A stretch of 64,000 bases of DNA from Tellurirhabdus bombi (GTDB taxonomy: Bacteria; Bacteroidota; Bacteroidia; Cytophagales; Spirosomataceae): the NCBI RefSeq assembly GCF_021484805.1, contig NZ_CP090557.1, positions 186,001 to 250,000 on the forward strand, given 5' to 3'. A program made the position numbers and the translations under genes. This document shows positions 1 to 8,721 of this stretch, one piece after another; positions within the stretch are counted from its first letter, which is position 1; every line of letters starts with the position of its first letter. The notes beneath the pieces were generated by a model. The model did not search any database. It saw only the letters and a program-made list of their open reading frames with translations, and had not been told where the DNA came from.

Positions 1-874
1 TGTTTACACCTTAAAGAAGTGGCCTCGGGGTGCACACTATTTATCGCGGCATGTCCGTATAAGTTACTATGCCTGTTTGACTATGGGTAGCCTTTATCTT
101 ATTGGTCGATCTGTTTTTGTTTATCTGGAAAGAGGGTCGCTGAACTTTTACATGACCGCCCTGATCACCCTTCAGCTTTTACTTCTGACCAACTGGAAAG
201 CCCGGATTTGTATCTCCGTCGTTGGCCTTTTATCCATGAGTACCCTGATTTATCTCTTTCCTCCTATTTCGGGTAGCTCCATAAAAATCTCTTATATATA
301 CGAATGCATCGGGATCACTTTTATGACTTTTCTGGGATCGACCTATTTTTACAACCTGGAAATACAAAAGTTTTTAAACCTGCATACCATCCAGATACAG
401 AAAGAAAAACTGGAAACATACACGTGTCTGCTTGAGCAGGAAAAACAGCAACAAGACCACAAACTGGAGCAACGCAGCCGCGAGCTAACCAGCTATACCC
501 TACAGGAAATGAAAAACAGCCGCTTTCTGGAAGAAATCAGAAAAAGTATTCAACAAGAGGAACCGGCTGAAATAAAAAAAATTCCTAACCTGATCAGCAT
601 CCATTTGCAGGGTGAAAGCAAGTGGACCTACTTTAAAGATGTATTCGAAAATGTGCATCCCGACTTCTTTAGCCGCGTTCACGCGCAATTTCCGGCCCTA
701 AACTCGAATGATATACGCCTGATCGCGCTGCTAAAAATGAAGCTTAGCACCAAGGAAATTGCGGATATTCTGGGCATTTCGCCTCAAAGTGCCAACACCG
801 CCCGGTATCGATTGCGGAAGCGGCTGCAACTCAATCCCGATGACGATCTGGAAAAGCTGATTTATCAGTTGTAA
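1..874 (+). CDS. Membrane-anchored LuxR-type transcriptional regulator (5' end outside window)
   Basis: The frame is open to the left edge of the window, so the gene starts upstream; a TTG at 77 and an ATG at 83 lie inside continuous hydrophobic sequence and are unlikely to be the start. About 290 residues are visible: several membrane segments, then a coiled coil rich in E, Q and K, then a C-terminal helix-turn-helix. The motif STKEIADILGISPQSANTAR followed by YRLRKRLQL is typical of the LuxR/GerE DNA-recognition region in Bacteroidota regulators of this layout, as is the preceding VHPDFFSRVHAQFPALNSND. It probably reads a membrane or envelope signal and binds DNA directly. Targets are unknown. 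It converges on the hexosaminidase gene and shares a terminator with it. Confidence 0.85.
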   Translation, partial: VYTLKKWPRGAHYLSRHVRISYYACLTMGSLYLIGRSVFVYLERGSLNFYMTALITLQLLLLTNWKARICISVVGLLSMSTLIYLFPPISGSSIKISYIYECIGITFMTFLGSTYFYNLEIQKFLNLHTIQIQKEKLETYTCLLEQEKQQQDHKLEQRSRELTSYTLQEMKNSRFLEEIRKSIQQEEPAEIKKIPNLISIHLQGESKWTYFKDVFENVHPDFFSRVHAQFPALNSNDIRLIALLKMKLSTKEIADILGISPQSANTARYRLRKRLQLNPDDDLEKLIYQL

Positions 875-936
875 TCACCCAAAAACAAAAAATTACGTTT
901 CCAGTTAAAAGCATATAGTCTATATCCACACCATAA

Positions 937-968
937 AAAAGGCCTGTTCATCGATGAACAGGCCTTTT
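937..968. terminator. Bidirectional intrinsic terminator
   Basis: A perfect 14-bp inverted repeat (aaaaggcctgttca and its complement) with a 4-base loop lies between two convergent genes. It has A on the left and T on the right, so it serves both strands. Confidence 0.9.
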
Positions 969-988
969 AACCTTCTTATTTCGCTTTT

Positions 989-3331
989 TTAATCGACGGT
1001 AATCTCGTCGGCAGCTACCCAGGCGTCCTTACCCGCGTTAGGCATTCCGGCAGGGACTTTACCCACATTCTGGGCAATCACCCGTACGTACCGCGCGTTC
1101 GTCTGTCCGAAGGTAATGATCTGCTTAAGCACTTCTTTTTTGCCCCGCTCGGTTGGGTCCAGTGTTACCACCTTGACCGATTTAAACGCCTTTCCATCGT
1201 CAGAAACCTGAACGTCAATCTGTTTTGGCAATAAAACATTCCCTGCTGTCGCCTTCACCAGTCCAATCGTCACCATGGTTATCGGTTGCGCCGCCCCCAG
1301 ATCAATCGTTGCGTTAAAGTCGGCATTTTTCACGCCCGCGATGCCCCGGATATCATCCAGGTAACCAATCGCTGAGCCTGGTTTGCCATCCGTCAGAACA
1401 GCCAGATCGGCATTTTTAGGCCGCGTTGCTGCCGTAGCCAGTTGAACGCTTTTGCCCGTTGCTTTCGACACAATATAATTCCAGGACTGAACTTCGCCCA
1501 TTACCTGACCGCCTTTGACAGCCACCGCCTTGACGGTTCCCGACTGCGTTAATACCAGTGGTTTGTTATACGCCGCCGATTGCAGCATAGGCTCACTTCC
1601 GTTCAGTGAGTACCGAATCTGGCAATCGTCGTCTTTCGCTTTGAGCGTAACGCGCAGGCCACCGTCCTTGGTCGGCGTTGTCTCGGCCAGCACATCGTAA
1701 AAGGCCCGGGAGTAGCTCACGTTTAGGAAGCCAAGCCGCTCAAGGTGCGGCTGAATCCGCTTGCTGAAATCTTTCCAGTCTTTTTGTTCACGCGGAGTCC
1801 AGACCACTTCCGACAAAGCCGCCGCCCGTGGCCAAACCATGTACTCAACGTGCTCCGGCGTTTTTATGTACTCCGTCCAGACGTTGGCCTGTGCCCCGAT
1901 GATGCGTTTCTGCGCATCGGCTGACAAATTCTGCGGCGTTGGTTCGTACGAGTACGTTTGTTCCAACGGCAAGAATCCACCAATCGACGTTGGTTCTTGT
2001 GTCGGATCTGACTGGTATTTATCCAGATACAAGAAATTTCCCGGCGTCATAATGGCGTCGTGGCCTTGTTTTGCCGCCGCAATCCCGCCTTCGGTTCCGC
2101 GCCAGCTCATGACGGTCGCGTTTGGCGACAGACCACCTTCCAGAATTTCGTCCCAACCGATGATTTTACGTCCTTTTGACGTCACCCATTTGTCGATTCG
2201 GGTGATGAAATAGCTTTGCAGTTCGTGCTCATCTTTCAGCCCTAACTTCTTAATTAAATCCTGACAGAATTTGCTTTGTTTCCAGGAATCTTTCGGGCAC
2301 TCATCCCCACCGATGTGAATGTACTGGCTGGGAAACAGCTCCATTACTTCCGTCAGGATATTCTGCAAAAACTCAAATGTTTTGTCATACGGACAGAACA
2401 CCTCCGGAAAAATACCCCATTTGGTGGCCGTTTCGTAGGGTCCGCCCGTGCAACCGTACTCGGGATAAGCCCGCAGAGCCGCCAGCGCGTGACCCGGCAT
2501 TTCAATTTCGGGGATAATCGTCACGTATTTGGATTGGGCATATTTCACCACCTCCCGAACTTCATTCTGGGTGTAGAAACCATCGTAAGGCTGGCCGTCG
2601 AAGCGCTGCGGGTCCGATTCATAATAGTGGCCAATGATCGTTTCTTTCCGTTCTGCTCCCTGCTGGGTTAATTTCGGATACTTTTTGATTTCAATTCGCC
2701 AGCCCTGGTCGTCGGTCAGGTGCCAGTGAAACGTATTCATTTTATGCAGCGCAATCAGGTCGATGTATTTTTTAACGAATGCCACCGGCATGAAATGGCG
2801 GGAAACGTCCAGGTGCAAGCCCCGGTAGCTATAGCGCGGTTTATCCTCAATGCGGCAAGACGGAATTGCCCAGTCGATCACCATTTGCGTATTCACACTT
2901 CCCCGGAACACCTCGCTCGGTAAAAGCTGCATCAGCGACTGAACCGCATAAAAGAATCCTTTGGGGTTGAGCGCTTCAATCGTAACGACTTCTGGTTTGA
3001 TATCAATGCGGTAGCCTTCTTCACCAATACTGGCATCCTGCGAAGGCTGAAAAGAAATCAGATTTCCGGGAAGCGCCATTTTATTGCTATTGCGAACTGC
3101 CACCTTCAGGCCGCTGGAAGCGTTAAGCTGGTTAGTAAACAGATCGGCAATGGATTTTACCTCGTCGTTTCCCACAGGAACCATGACCGTGGTAGTATTA
3201 CTGAGCTGAAATTTACCCTGGCGGGCCTCCAGTTTAGCCGGTTTAGGAATAATTGGGTATTCATTGGCTGACTGGCTAAATCCCACCGAGGACATTAGTA
3301 AGCCAAGCCATAAGAAACTGGCTTTGAGCAT
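989..3331 (-). CDS. Secreted GH20 beta-N-acetylhexosaminidase
   Basis: This enzyme removes terminal N-acetylglucosamine or N-acetylgalactosamine from glycans outside the cytoplasm. The 780-residue protein starts with a signal peptide (about residues 1-20, VGFSQ). A GH20b N-terminal domain follows (about 25-155), then the GH20 barrel from RGLHLDVSRHFMP at 170. The catalytic Asp-Glu pair is in HIGGDE (D343, E344). After about 550 come a chitobiase C-terminal/Fn3-like domain (IRYSLNGSEP) and an F5/8 type C (discoidin) carbohydrate-binding domain at about 665-780. Substrate-assisted catalysis by the Asp-Glu pair is known for the family. The exact substrate cannot be read from sequence. It is divergent from a sialidase-like gene, which suggests host or polymer glycan scavenging. 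Confidence 0.95.
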   Translation of the reverse strand: MLKASFLWLGLLMSSVGFSQSANEYPIIPKPAKLEARQGKFQLSNTTTVMVPVGNDEVKSIADLFTNQLNASSGLKVAVRNSNKMALPGNLISFQPSQDASIGEEGYRIDIKPEVVTIEALNPKGFFYAVQSLMQLLPSEVFRGSVNTQMVIDWAIPSCRIEDKPRYSYRGLHLDVSRHFMPVAFVKKYIDLIALHKMNTFHWHLTDDQGWRIEIKKYPKLTQQGAERKETIIGHYYESDPQRFDGQPYDGFYTQNEVREVVKYAQSKYVTIIPEIEMPGHALAALRAYPEYGCTGGPYETATKWGIFPEVFCPYDKTFEFLQNILTEVMELFPSQYIHIGGDECPKDSWKQSKFCQDLIKKLGLKDEHELQSYFITRIDKWVTSKGRKIIGWDEILEGGLSPNATVMSWRGTEGGIAAAKQGHDAIMTPGNFLYLDKYQSDPTQEPTSIGGFLPLEQTYSYEPTPQNLSADAQKRIIGAQANVWTEYIKTPEHVEYMVWPRAAALSEVVWTPREQKDWKDFSKRIQPHLERLGFLNVSYSRAFYDVLAETTPTKDGGLRVTLKAKDDDCQIRYSLNGSEPMLQSAAYNKPLVLTQSGTVKAVAVKGGQVMGEVQSWNYIVSKATGKSVQLATAATRPKNADLAVLTDGKPGSAIGYLDDIRGIAGVKNADFNATIDLGAAQPITMVTIGLVKATAGNVLLPKQIDVQVSDDGKAFKSVKVVTLDPTERGKKEVLKQIITFGQTNARYVRVIAQNVGKVPAGMPNAGKDAWVAADEITVD

Positions 3332-3361
3332 AAGGGTTAGTTTTTAAAATTTTTAATTATT

Positions 3362-3369
3362 CAAAAGTA
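3362..3369 (-). promoter_or_regulatory. Probable -7 element for the hexosaminidase gene
   Basis: On the minus strand this reads TACTTTTG, matching the Bacteroidota -7 consensus TAnnTTTG, about 30 bases before the ATG. No TTG is found at the usual -33 spacing. Confidence 0.45.
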
Positions 3370-3539
3370 GCGAAAAACCAGCAAGAACATTAAGATAGAT
3401 ACCTACCATTATTGCATGGCCTATTTTGAGGGACTTTGCGTATAATATAGGAAGCAATCAGACAAGAAATTTCCGCGCGACCTGATAACGGAAGCTAACT
3501 TTTCTGGTACATTTGAACTCATTCGCTCTTACCTTTTCT

Positions 3540-4595
3540 ATGAAGCTCCTGCACTTTACCTTTCTCTCGCTCCTATTTTTTGCCCAGATTTCACTTGGCC
3601 AGACTGCCAAGGGAGTACTCAAATCTGAATTTATTTACGAACAGGCTCCGTTTCCTTCCTGCCATGCTTCGACGCTGGCCGAAACGCCGCAGGGCATCGT
3701 AGCCGCCTGGTTTGGCGGTACCCACGAAAACAATCCAGACGTGGGGATCTGGTTTAGTCAGTTAGTGAACGACAAATGGACCGCCCCGGTCGAAGTCGCA
3801 AATGGCGTGCAGGCCGACGGAAAACGGTACGCCAGCTGGAACCCGGTCTTGTTTCAAATGCCCAACGGTCCGCTGCTGTTGTTCTTCAAAGTGGGTCCCA
3901 GCCCGTCAACCTGGTGGGGGATGCTAACCTCCTCGACCGACGGCGGCAAGACCTGGGCCAAACCGACGCGCCTGCCCGAAGGCATCCTGGGACCGATCAA
4001 GAACAAACCGGTTTTGCTTTCGTCGGGCCAGTTGCTTTGCCCATCGAGCAGCGAACACGATGGCTGGCGCCTGCATATGGAAACCACCGCTGACGGCGGC
4101 AAAACCTGGAAAAAATCGGAGCCGCTCAACGATGGCAAGACCTTTAGCGCCATTCAGGCCAGTATTCTGTTTCACCCCAACAACCGCCTGCAATTGCTTT
4201 GCCGCAGCAAAAACAAAGCGGTTCTGGAAGCCTGGTCGAGCGATAACGGCAAAACCTGGTCGGCGCTTCAGCCCACGAGTTTGCCCAACCCTAATTCGGG
4301 TACGGATGCCGTCACGCTCCGCGATGGTCGTCAATTGATCGTGTATAACCATACCGCTAAAGGACGCTCGCCGCTCAACGTGGCTCTTTCGCCCGATGGC
4401 AAACGCTGGCAAGCTGCTGCCGTGCTGGAAAACGAAGCGGGTGGCGAATTTTCGTATCCCGCCGTTATTCAAAGCCGCGACGGACGCGTGCACATTACTT
4501 ACACGCATCACCGGAAGAAAATCAAGTATGTGGTTCTCGATCCCGCCAAGCTGGAACTTACCGATATAAAAGACGGAAATTGGCCGAATCGGTAA
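3540..4595 (+). CDS. Secreted sialidase-like protein with BNR/Asp-box repeats
   Basis: This is a six-bladed-propeller protein of the exo-alpha-sialidase/BNR_2 type, about 351 residues. I start it at ATG 3540 because a signal peptide (MKLLHFTFLSLLFFAQISLG) begins there; the frame also allows TTG at 3513. Asp-box motifs of the form S/T-x-D-G-G-K-T-W recur (SSTDGGKTW, TTADGGKTW, SSDNGKTW, then a weaker LSPDGKRW). Family members cleave sialic acid or act on other sugar polymers, and many BNR_2 proteins in environmental Bacteroidota have no proven sialidase activity. It is divergent from the GH20 gene and about 80 bases before ileS. Confidence 0.85.
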   Translation: MKLLHFTFLSLLFFAQISLGQTAKGVLKSEFIYEQAPFPSCHASTLAETPQGIVAAWFGGTHENNPDVGIWFSQLVNDKWTAPVEVANGVQADGKRYASWNPVLFQMPNGPLLLFFKVGPSPSTWWGMLTSSTDGGKTWAKPTRLPEGILGPIKNKPVLLSSGQLLCPSSSEHDGWRLHMETTADGGKTWKKSEPLNDGKTFSAIQASILFHPNNRLQLLCRSKNKAVLEAWSSDNGKTWSALQPTSLPNPNSGTDAVTLRDGRQLIVYNHTAKGRSPLNVALSPDGKRWQAAAVLENEAGGEFSYPAVIQSRDGRVHITYTHHRKKIKYVVLDPAKLELTDIKDGNWPNR

Positions 4596-4639
4596 GACCC
4601 TAACGCGAATTTCAAGCTGCATTCGGCCTAATTATTCCG

Positions 4640-4647
4640 TATCTTTG
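4640..4647 (+). promoter_or_regulatory. Probable -7 promoter element of ileS
   Basis: TATCTTTG is an exact match to TAnnTTTG and lies 26 bases before the GTG start of ileS. No clear -33 TTG is present at standard spacing. Confidence 0.6.
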
Positions 4648-4673
4648 CAGCTGTTTTCAAAATCTGCAATACC

Positions 4674-7600
4674 GTGAGTTATAAAGAATACAAAAACCTG
4701 AACTACCCTCAGGTTGCCGAAGACGTTTTACAGTTCTGGAAAGCGAACCGGGTGTTCGAGCAATCGGTCGAAACCCGCGAAGGCCAGCCGACATTTACCT
4801 TTTATGAAGGCCCACCATCCGCCAATGGCGCACCTGGTATTCACCACGTCATGGCCCGGACCATCAAGGATATTTTCTGCCGTTACAAAACGTTACAAAA
4901 TTTTCAGGTAAAACGGAAAGGCGGCTGGGATACCCACGGCCTGCCCATCGAGTTGCAGGTTGAAAAAGAACTGGGTATCACCAAAGAAGATATTGGCAAG
5001 AAAATCAGCGTTGAGGAATACAACCAGAAATGCCGCGAGACGGTCATGCGCTTCACCGACCAGTGGAACGACCTGACCGAGAAAATGGGCTACTGGGTTG
5101 ACCTCGACAATCCGTACGTTACGTACCATAACGAATACATCGAATCGATCTGGAACCTGCTGAAGCGGCTGTACGACAAAGGTTTGCTGTACAAAGGCTA
5201 CACGATCCAGCCCTATTCACCCAAAGCCGGAACGGGTCTTTCGTCGCACGAGCTAAACATGCCGGGGACGTATAAAGACGTGAAAGACACGACCATTGTG
5301 GCCATGTTCCAGGTAAAAGCAGGCATGCAGGCCGACGCCTTGCTGAGTACGCCCGATGGCAATCCAAGCTACATCCTGGCCTGGACAACCACGCCCTGGA
5401 CCCTGCCCGCCAACTCGGCGCTGACCGTTGGTGGAAACATCGACTATGTACTGATCAAAACCTTCAACCCGTACACGCACGAACCGGCTAACGTGGTGCT
5501 GGCCAAAGCACTGGTGAGCCGCTGGTTCTCGGAGAAAGGATCCAACGGAGACTTTGAAGGGTACGCTGCTTCGGATAAAAAGCTGTTACCGTGGGCGATC
5601 CTGAAAGAATTTAAAGGGTCCGAACTGGCTGGAATTGAATACGAACAATTGCTGCCTTACGTGCAGCCCAGCACACCCGCTTTCCGCGTCATCCTCGGCG
5701 ATTTCGTCACGACGGAAGACGGTACTGGCGTGGTGCACACGTCGCCTACCTTCGGGGCGGATGACTTCCGGGTTGCCCAGCAGAACGGCATTCCGGCGAT
5801 CATGGTGCAGGATGAAACCGGCAAAGACGTGCCCATCGTGGACAAACAAGGCCGGTTTGTGAAAGAAATTGGCGAGTTCGGTGGCCGTTACGTCAAGGAA
5901 CAATACTACTCGGACGAAGAGCAGGAAGACCCGGAATTTAAGCCAACGGACGTGCTGATTGCCATCAAGCTGAAAGAAGAAGGCAAAGCTTTCCGCGTCG
6001 AGAAATACGAACACCCTTACCCGCACTGCTGGCGGACGGATAAACCTGTCCTTTATTACCCGCTTGATAGCTGGTTTATCAAGACAACGGCGGTGAAAGA
6101 CAAGCTAGTTGCCCTGAACAAAACCATCAACTGGAACCCCGAAAGCACCGGAACAGGTCGTTTTGGCAACTGGCTGGAAAACCTCGTGGATTGGAACCTG
6201 AGCCGCAGCCGCTACTGGGGAACGCCCCTGCCGATCTGGCGGAGCGAAGCCACGGCGGGTACTCGCCAGGAGGAGGTTTGCATTGGTTCGGTAGCTCAAT
6301 TGAAAGAGCTTGTCGAAAAAGCTACGGCCTCAGACGCGCTGTCGGAAGATCAGAAAGCAAAGAACGAAGCCTATTTACAAAAACTGGCGTCGAGTGATTA
6401 CGACCTTCACCGGCCTTATGTGGATGAACTATACCTGATTTCGGAGTCGGGTCAGGTGATGCAGCGTGAGCTAGACCTGATCGACGTTTGGTTCGATTCG
6501 GGAGCGATGCCCTACGCGCAGTGGCATTATCCGTTTGAAAATAAAGACGTTTTCGAGAAGTCGTTCCCGGCTGATTTTATCTCGGAAGGCGTTGACCAGA
6601 CACGCGGCTGGTTCTTCACCCTGCACGCCATTGCCGGTATGCTGGGTACGCTGGACGGCGAAACAGAATCGTCGGTGGCGTTCAAAAACGTAGTTTCGAC
6701 GGGTCTGGTGCTGGATAAAAACGGCAACAAAATGTCGAAGCGGCTGGGCAATGCCGTTAATCCGTTCTCGACGCTAGCACAATACGGTCCCGATGCCACC
6801 CGCTGGTACATGATCACCAACGCCGAACCGTGGGACAACCTGAAATTCAATCTGGACGGTATCACGGAGGTGCAACGCCGCTTCTTCGGTACACTGACCA
6901 ACACCTACGCGTTCTTTGCGCTGTACGCCAATCTGGATAATTACACGGTGGCCGAAAGCCGCACGATTCCGGTCAGTGAACGCCCGGAACTGGATCGCTG
7001 GATTTTGTCGAAACTGCAATCGCTGATTCTAGAAGTAGAGGCCCAGTTGGATGGATATAACCCTACCAAAGCAGGTCGGGCGATTCAGGATTTCGTGAAC
7101 GATCAGTTGTCAAACTGGTACGTGCGTCTCTGCCGCCGCCGTTTCTGGACCGGCTCTGCTTCCACGCAGGACGGTACTGAAGACGCTAAAATTCTGGATG
7201 ATGACAAGCACGCAGCTTACGAAACCCTGTACGAATGTCTGGTGACCGTATCCAAGCTGATGTCGCCGATTGCGCCTTTTTACGCAGATTGGCTCTACCG
7301 CAACCTGACCGGCAACGAAAACGAATCGGTTCACCTGACGACTTTCCCGAAAGCGGAACAGGACTTAATCGATAACGATCTGGAAACGTCGATGGGTCTG
7401 GCGCAGGATGTTAGTTCGCTGGTTCACTCGCTCCGCAAAGGACATAAAATCAAAGTGCGTCAGCCATTGACCAAAGTCCTGATTCCGGTGCTGAACGAAA
7501 CGACCCGGCATCAGATCGAGCACGTTGCTCCGATTATCCAGTCGGAAGTGAACGTAAAAGCCGTTGAGTTTATCGACGATACGTCGGGCATTTTAAAGAA

Positions 7601-8111
7601 AAAAATCAAGCCGAACTTCAAGGCGCTCGGACCAAAATTTGGCCCAATGATGAAAGACGTAGCGGCCACGATCAACGCTATGACCGAAGACGATATCAAG
7701 GCGCTGGAACGGGCCGGGGTGATGCAACTGGCGATTGGCGAGATTACGATGGCCGACGTTGAAATCCTGACAGAAGACGTTCCGGGCTGGATTGTAGCGA
7801 GCCAAAGCGGGCTGACCGTCGCGCTCGATGTTACCGTCACCGACGAACTGCGCCGCGAAGGAATTGCCCGGGATTTTGTCAACCGGATTCAAAACCTTCG
7901 CAAAGACCGGGATTTCGACGTAACAGATAAGATTCGGATTGAGTTGGAAAACAACAACGTCATGCTGGCCGACGCCATTGAAACCAACAAGCCATACATC
8001 TGTCAGGAAGTGCAGGCGCTATCGCTGGATCTGGTTTCAGATCTGAACGGCGGCGCGGCTGAGATTGAGATGGATGAATTTCTGCTGCGGGTGAAAGTCG
8101 ATGTAGTCTAA
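4674..8111 (+). CDS. ileS: Isoleucyl-tRNA synthetase
   Basis: This class I synthetase charges tRNA-Ile with isoleucine in the cytoplasm. It is 1145 residues and starts at GTG 4674, since no ATG fits. The nucleotide-binding signature region reads PPSANGAPGIHHVMART, so the usual HIGH motif is replaced by GIHH (G55-H58). The second signature, KMSKR, is normal at about 686-690. Between them lie the CP1 editing domain (TTTPWTLPANSAL, about residue 240) and DQTRGWFFT. The anticodon-binding region and a long C-terminal extension follow. Length and GIHH point to the type 2 (eukaryote-like) IleRS group. The gene is followed closely by an unrelated membrane pair. Confidence 0.97.
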   Translation: MSYKEYKNLNYPQVAEDVLQFWKANRVFEQSVETREGQPTFTFYEGPPSANGAPGIHHVMARTIKDIFCRYKTLQNFQVKRKGGWDTHGLPIELQVEKELGITKEDIGKKISVEEYNQKCRETVMRFTDQWNDLTEKMGYWVDLDNPYVTYHNEYIESIWNLLKRLYDKGLLYKGYTIQPYSPKAGTGLSSHELNMPGTYKDVKDTTIVAMFQVKAGMQADALLSTPDGNPSYILAWTTTPWTLPANSALTVGGNIDYVLIKTFNPYTHEPANVVLAKALVSRWFSEKGSNGDFEGYAASDKKLLPWAILKEFKGSELAGIEYEQLLPYVQPSTPAFRVILGDFVTTEDGTGVVHTSPTFGADDFRVAQQNGIPAIMVQDETGKDVPIVDKQGRFVKEIGEFGGRYVKEQYYSDEEQEDPEFKPTDVLIAIKLKEEGKAFRVEKYEHPYPHCWRTDKPVLYYPLDSWFIKTTAVKDKLVALNKTINWNPESTGTGRFGNWLENLVDWNLSRSRYWGTPLPIWRSEATAGTRQEEVCIGSVAQLKELVEKATASDALSEDQKAKNEAYLQKLASSDYDLHRPYVDELYLISESGQVMQRELDLIDVWFDSGAMPYAQWHYPFENKDVFEKSFPADFISEGVDQTRGWFFTLHAIAGMLGTLDGETESSVAFKNVVSTGLVLDKNGNKMSKRLGNAVNPFSTLAQYGPDATRWYMITNAEPWDNLKFNLDGITEVQRRFFGTLTNTYAFFALYANLDNYTVAESRTIPVSERPELDRWILSKLQSLILEVEAQLDGYNPTKAGRAIQDFVNDQLSNWYVRLCRRRFWTGSASTQDGTEDAKILDDDKHAAYETLYECLVTVSKLMSPIAPFYADWLYRNLTGNENESVHLTTFPKAEQDLIDNDLETSMGLAQDVSSLVHSLRKGHKIKVRQPLTKVLIPVLNETTRHQIEHVAPIIQSEVNVKAVEFIDDTSGILKKKIKPNFKALGPKFGPMMKDVAATINAMTEDDIKALERAGVMQLAIGEITMADVEILTEDVPGWIVASQSGLTVALDVTVTDELRREGIARDFVNRIQNLRKDRDFDVTDKIRIELENNNVMLADAIETNKPYICQEVQALSLDLVSDLNGGAAEIEMDEFLLRVKVDVV

Positions 8112-8124
8112 CGATTTTCGCTCG

Positions 8125-8721
8125 TTGAGTAAGTCCCTTAAAAAGTCAACTGTTCGCGCCTGGCTGAGTCAACACCGCTCGGCCTGCGTGCAATGGTTGA
8201 CTTTTTTTGTGGCCTGCTGTGTGGTTCTGCTTGTTATCCGCCTGCCCTTGAACCGGCGCTGGTTTCAAAAGCAGGTAGGTACTTATTATCGACAACGGCA
8301 GCAATTTGGACATAACGACTCTATTGATTTTAGGCTTCGTAAAAGTGCAGGCCCAGCTTATACCTACGCAGCCATCCTCCGCCGAAATTGCCAACCCACT
8401 GACTACGTGCTCATTCCACCGCAGCGGTATCTGCTCGACAAGGCGTATTCGCCGAAGCAGCACAGCGAGATTTTTGCCTGGGTTTATCCGAGTGTGATGT
8501 ATTATTACGCCCGTGGCCACTATCAACTGCTGGAAATGCACCAACCCGATTCGCTGCTCGAAAAAGCAACGCACACCTTTCTGGTTCAGAACGGACGCTT
8601 AGACTTAACGCCCCTGACAACTAAGAATCGGCAGGCGGTCCTGTCGTTATTTCGTACCTACAACCCGGCTTTCTGCTGTTACACGCTTCAGCAGGCCAAG
8701 CCTTACCTGCCAGCCCGATGA
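8125..8721 (+). CDS. Hypothetical single-pass membrane protein
   Basis: I do not recognise this 198-residue protein. It has a basic N-terminus, one hydrophobic helix (about residues 23-42, LTFFVACCVVLLVIRL), and then a soluble domain rich in Tyr, Arg and Gln that probably faces the periplasm. The start is TTG 8125; no ATG is available before the helix. The last four bases overlap the start of the next gene (ATGA at 8718-8721), so the two are probably translationally coupled and act together. It begins 13 bases after ileS and may be cotranscribed with it. Confidence 0.7.
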   Translation: MSKSLKKSTVRAWLSQHRSACVQWLTFFVACCVVLLVIRLPLNRRWFQKQVGTYYRQRQQFGHNDSIDFRLRKSAGPAYTYAAILRRNCQPTDYVLIPPQRYLLDKAYSPKQHSEIFAWVYPSVMYYYARGHYQLLEMHQPDSLLEKATHTFLVQNGRLDLTPLTTKNRQAVLSLFRTYNPAFCCYTLQQAKPYLPAR

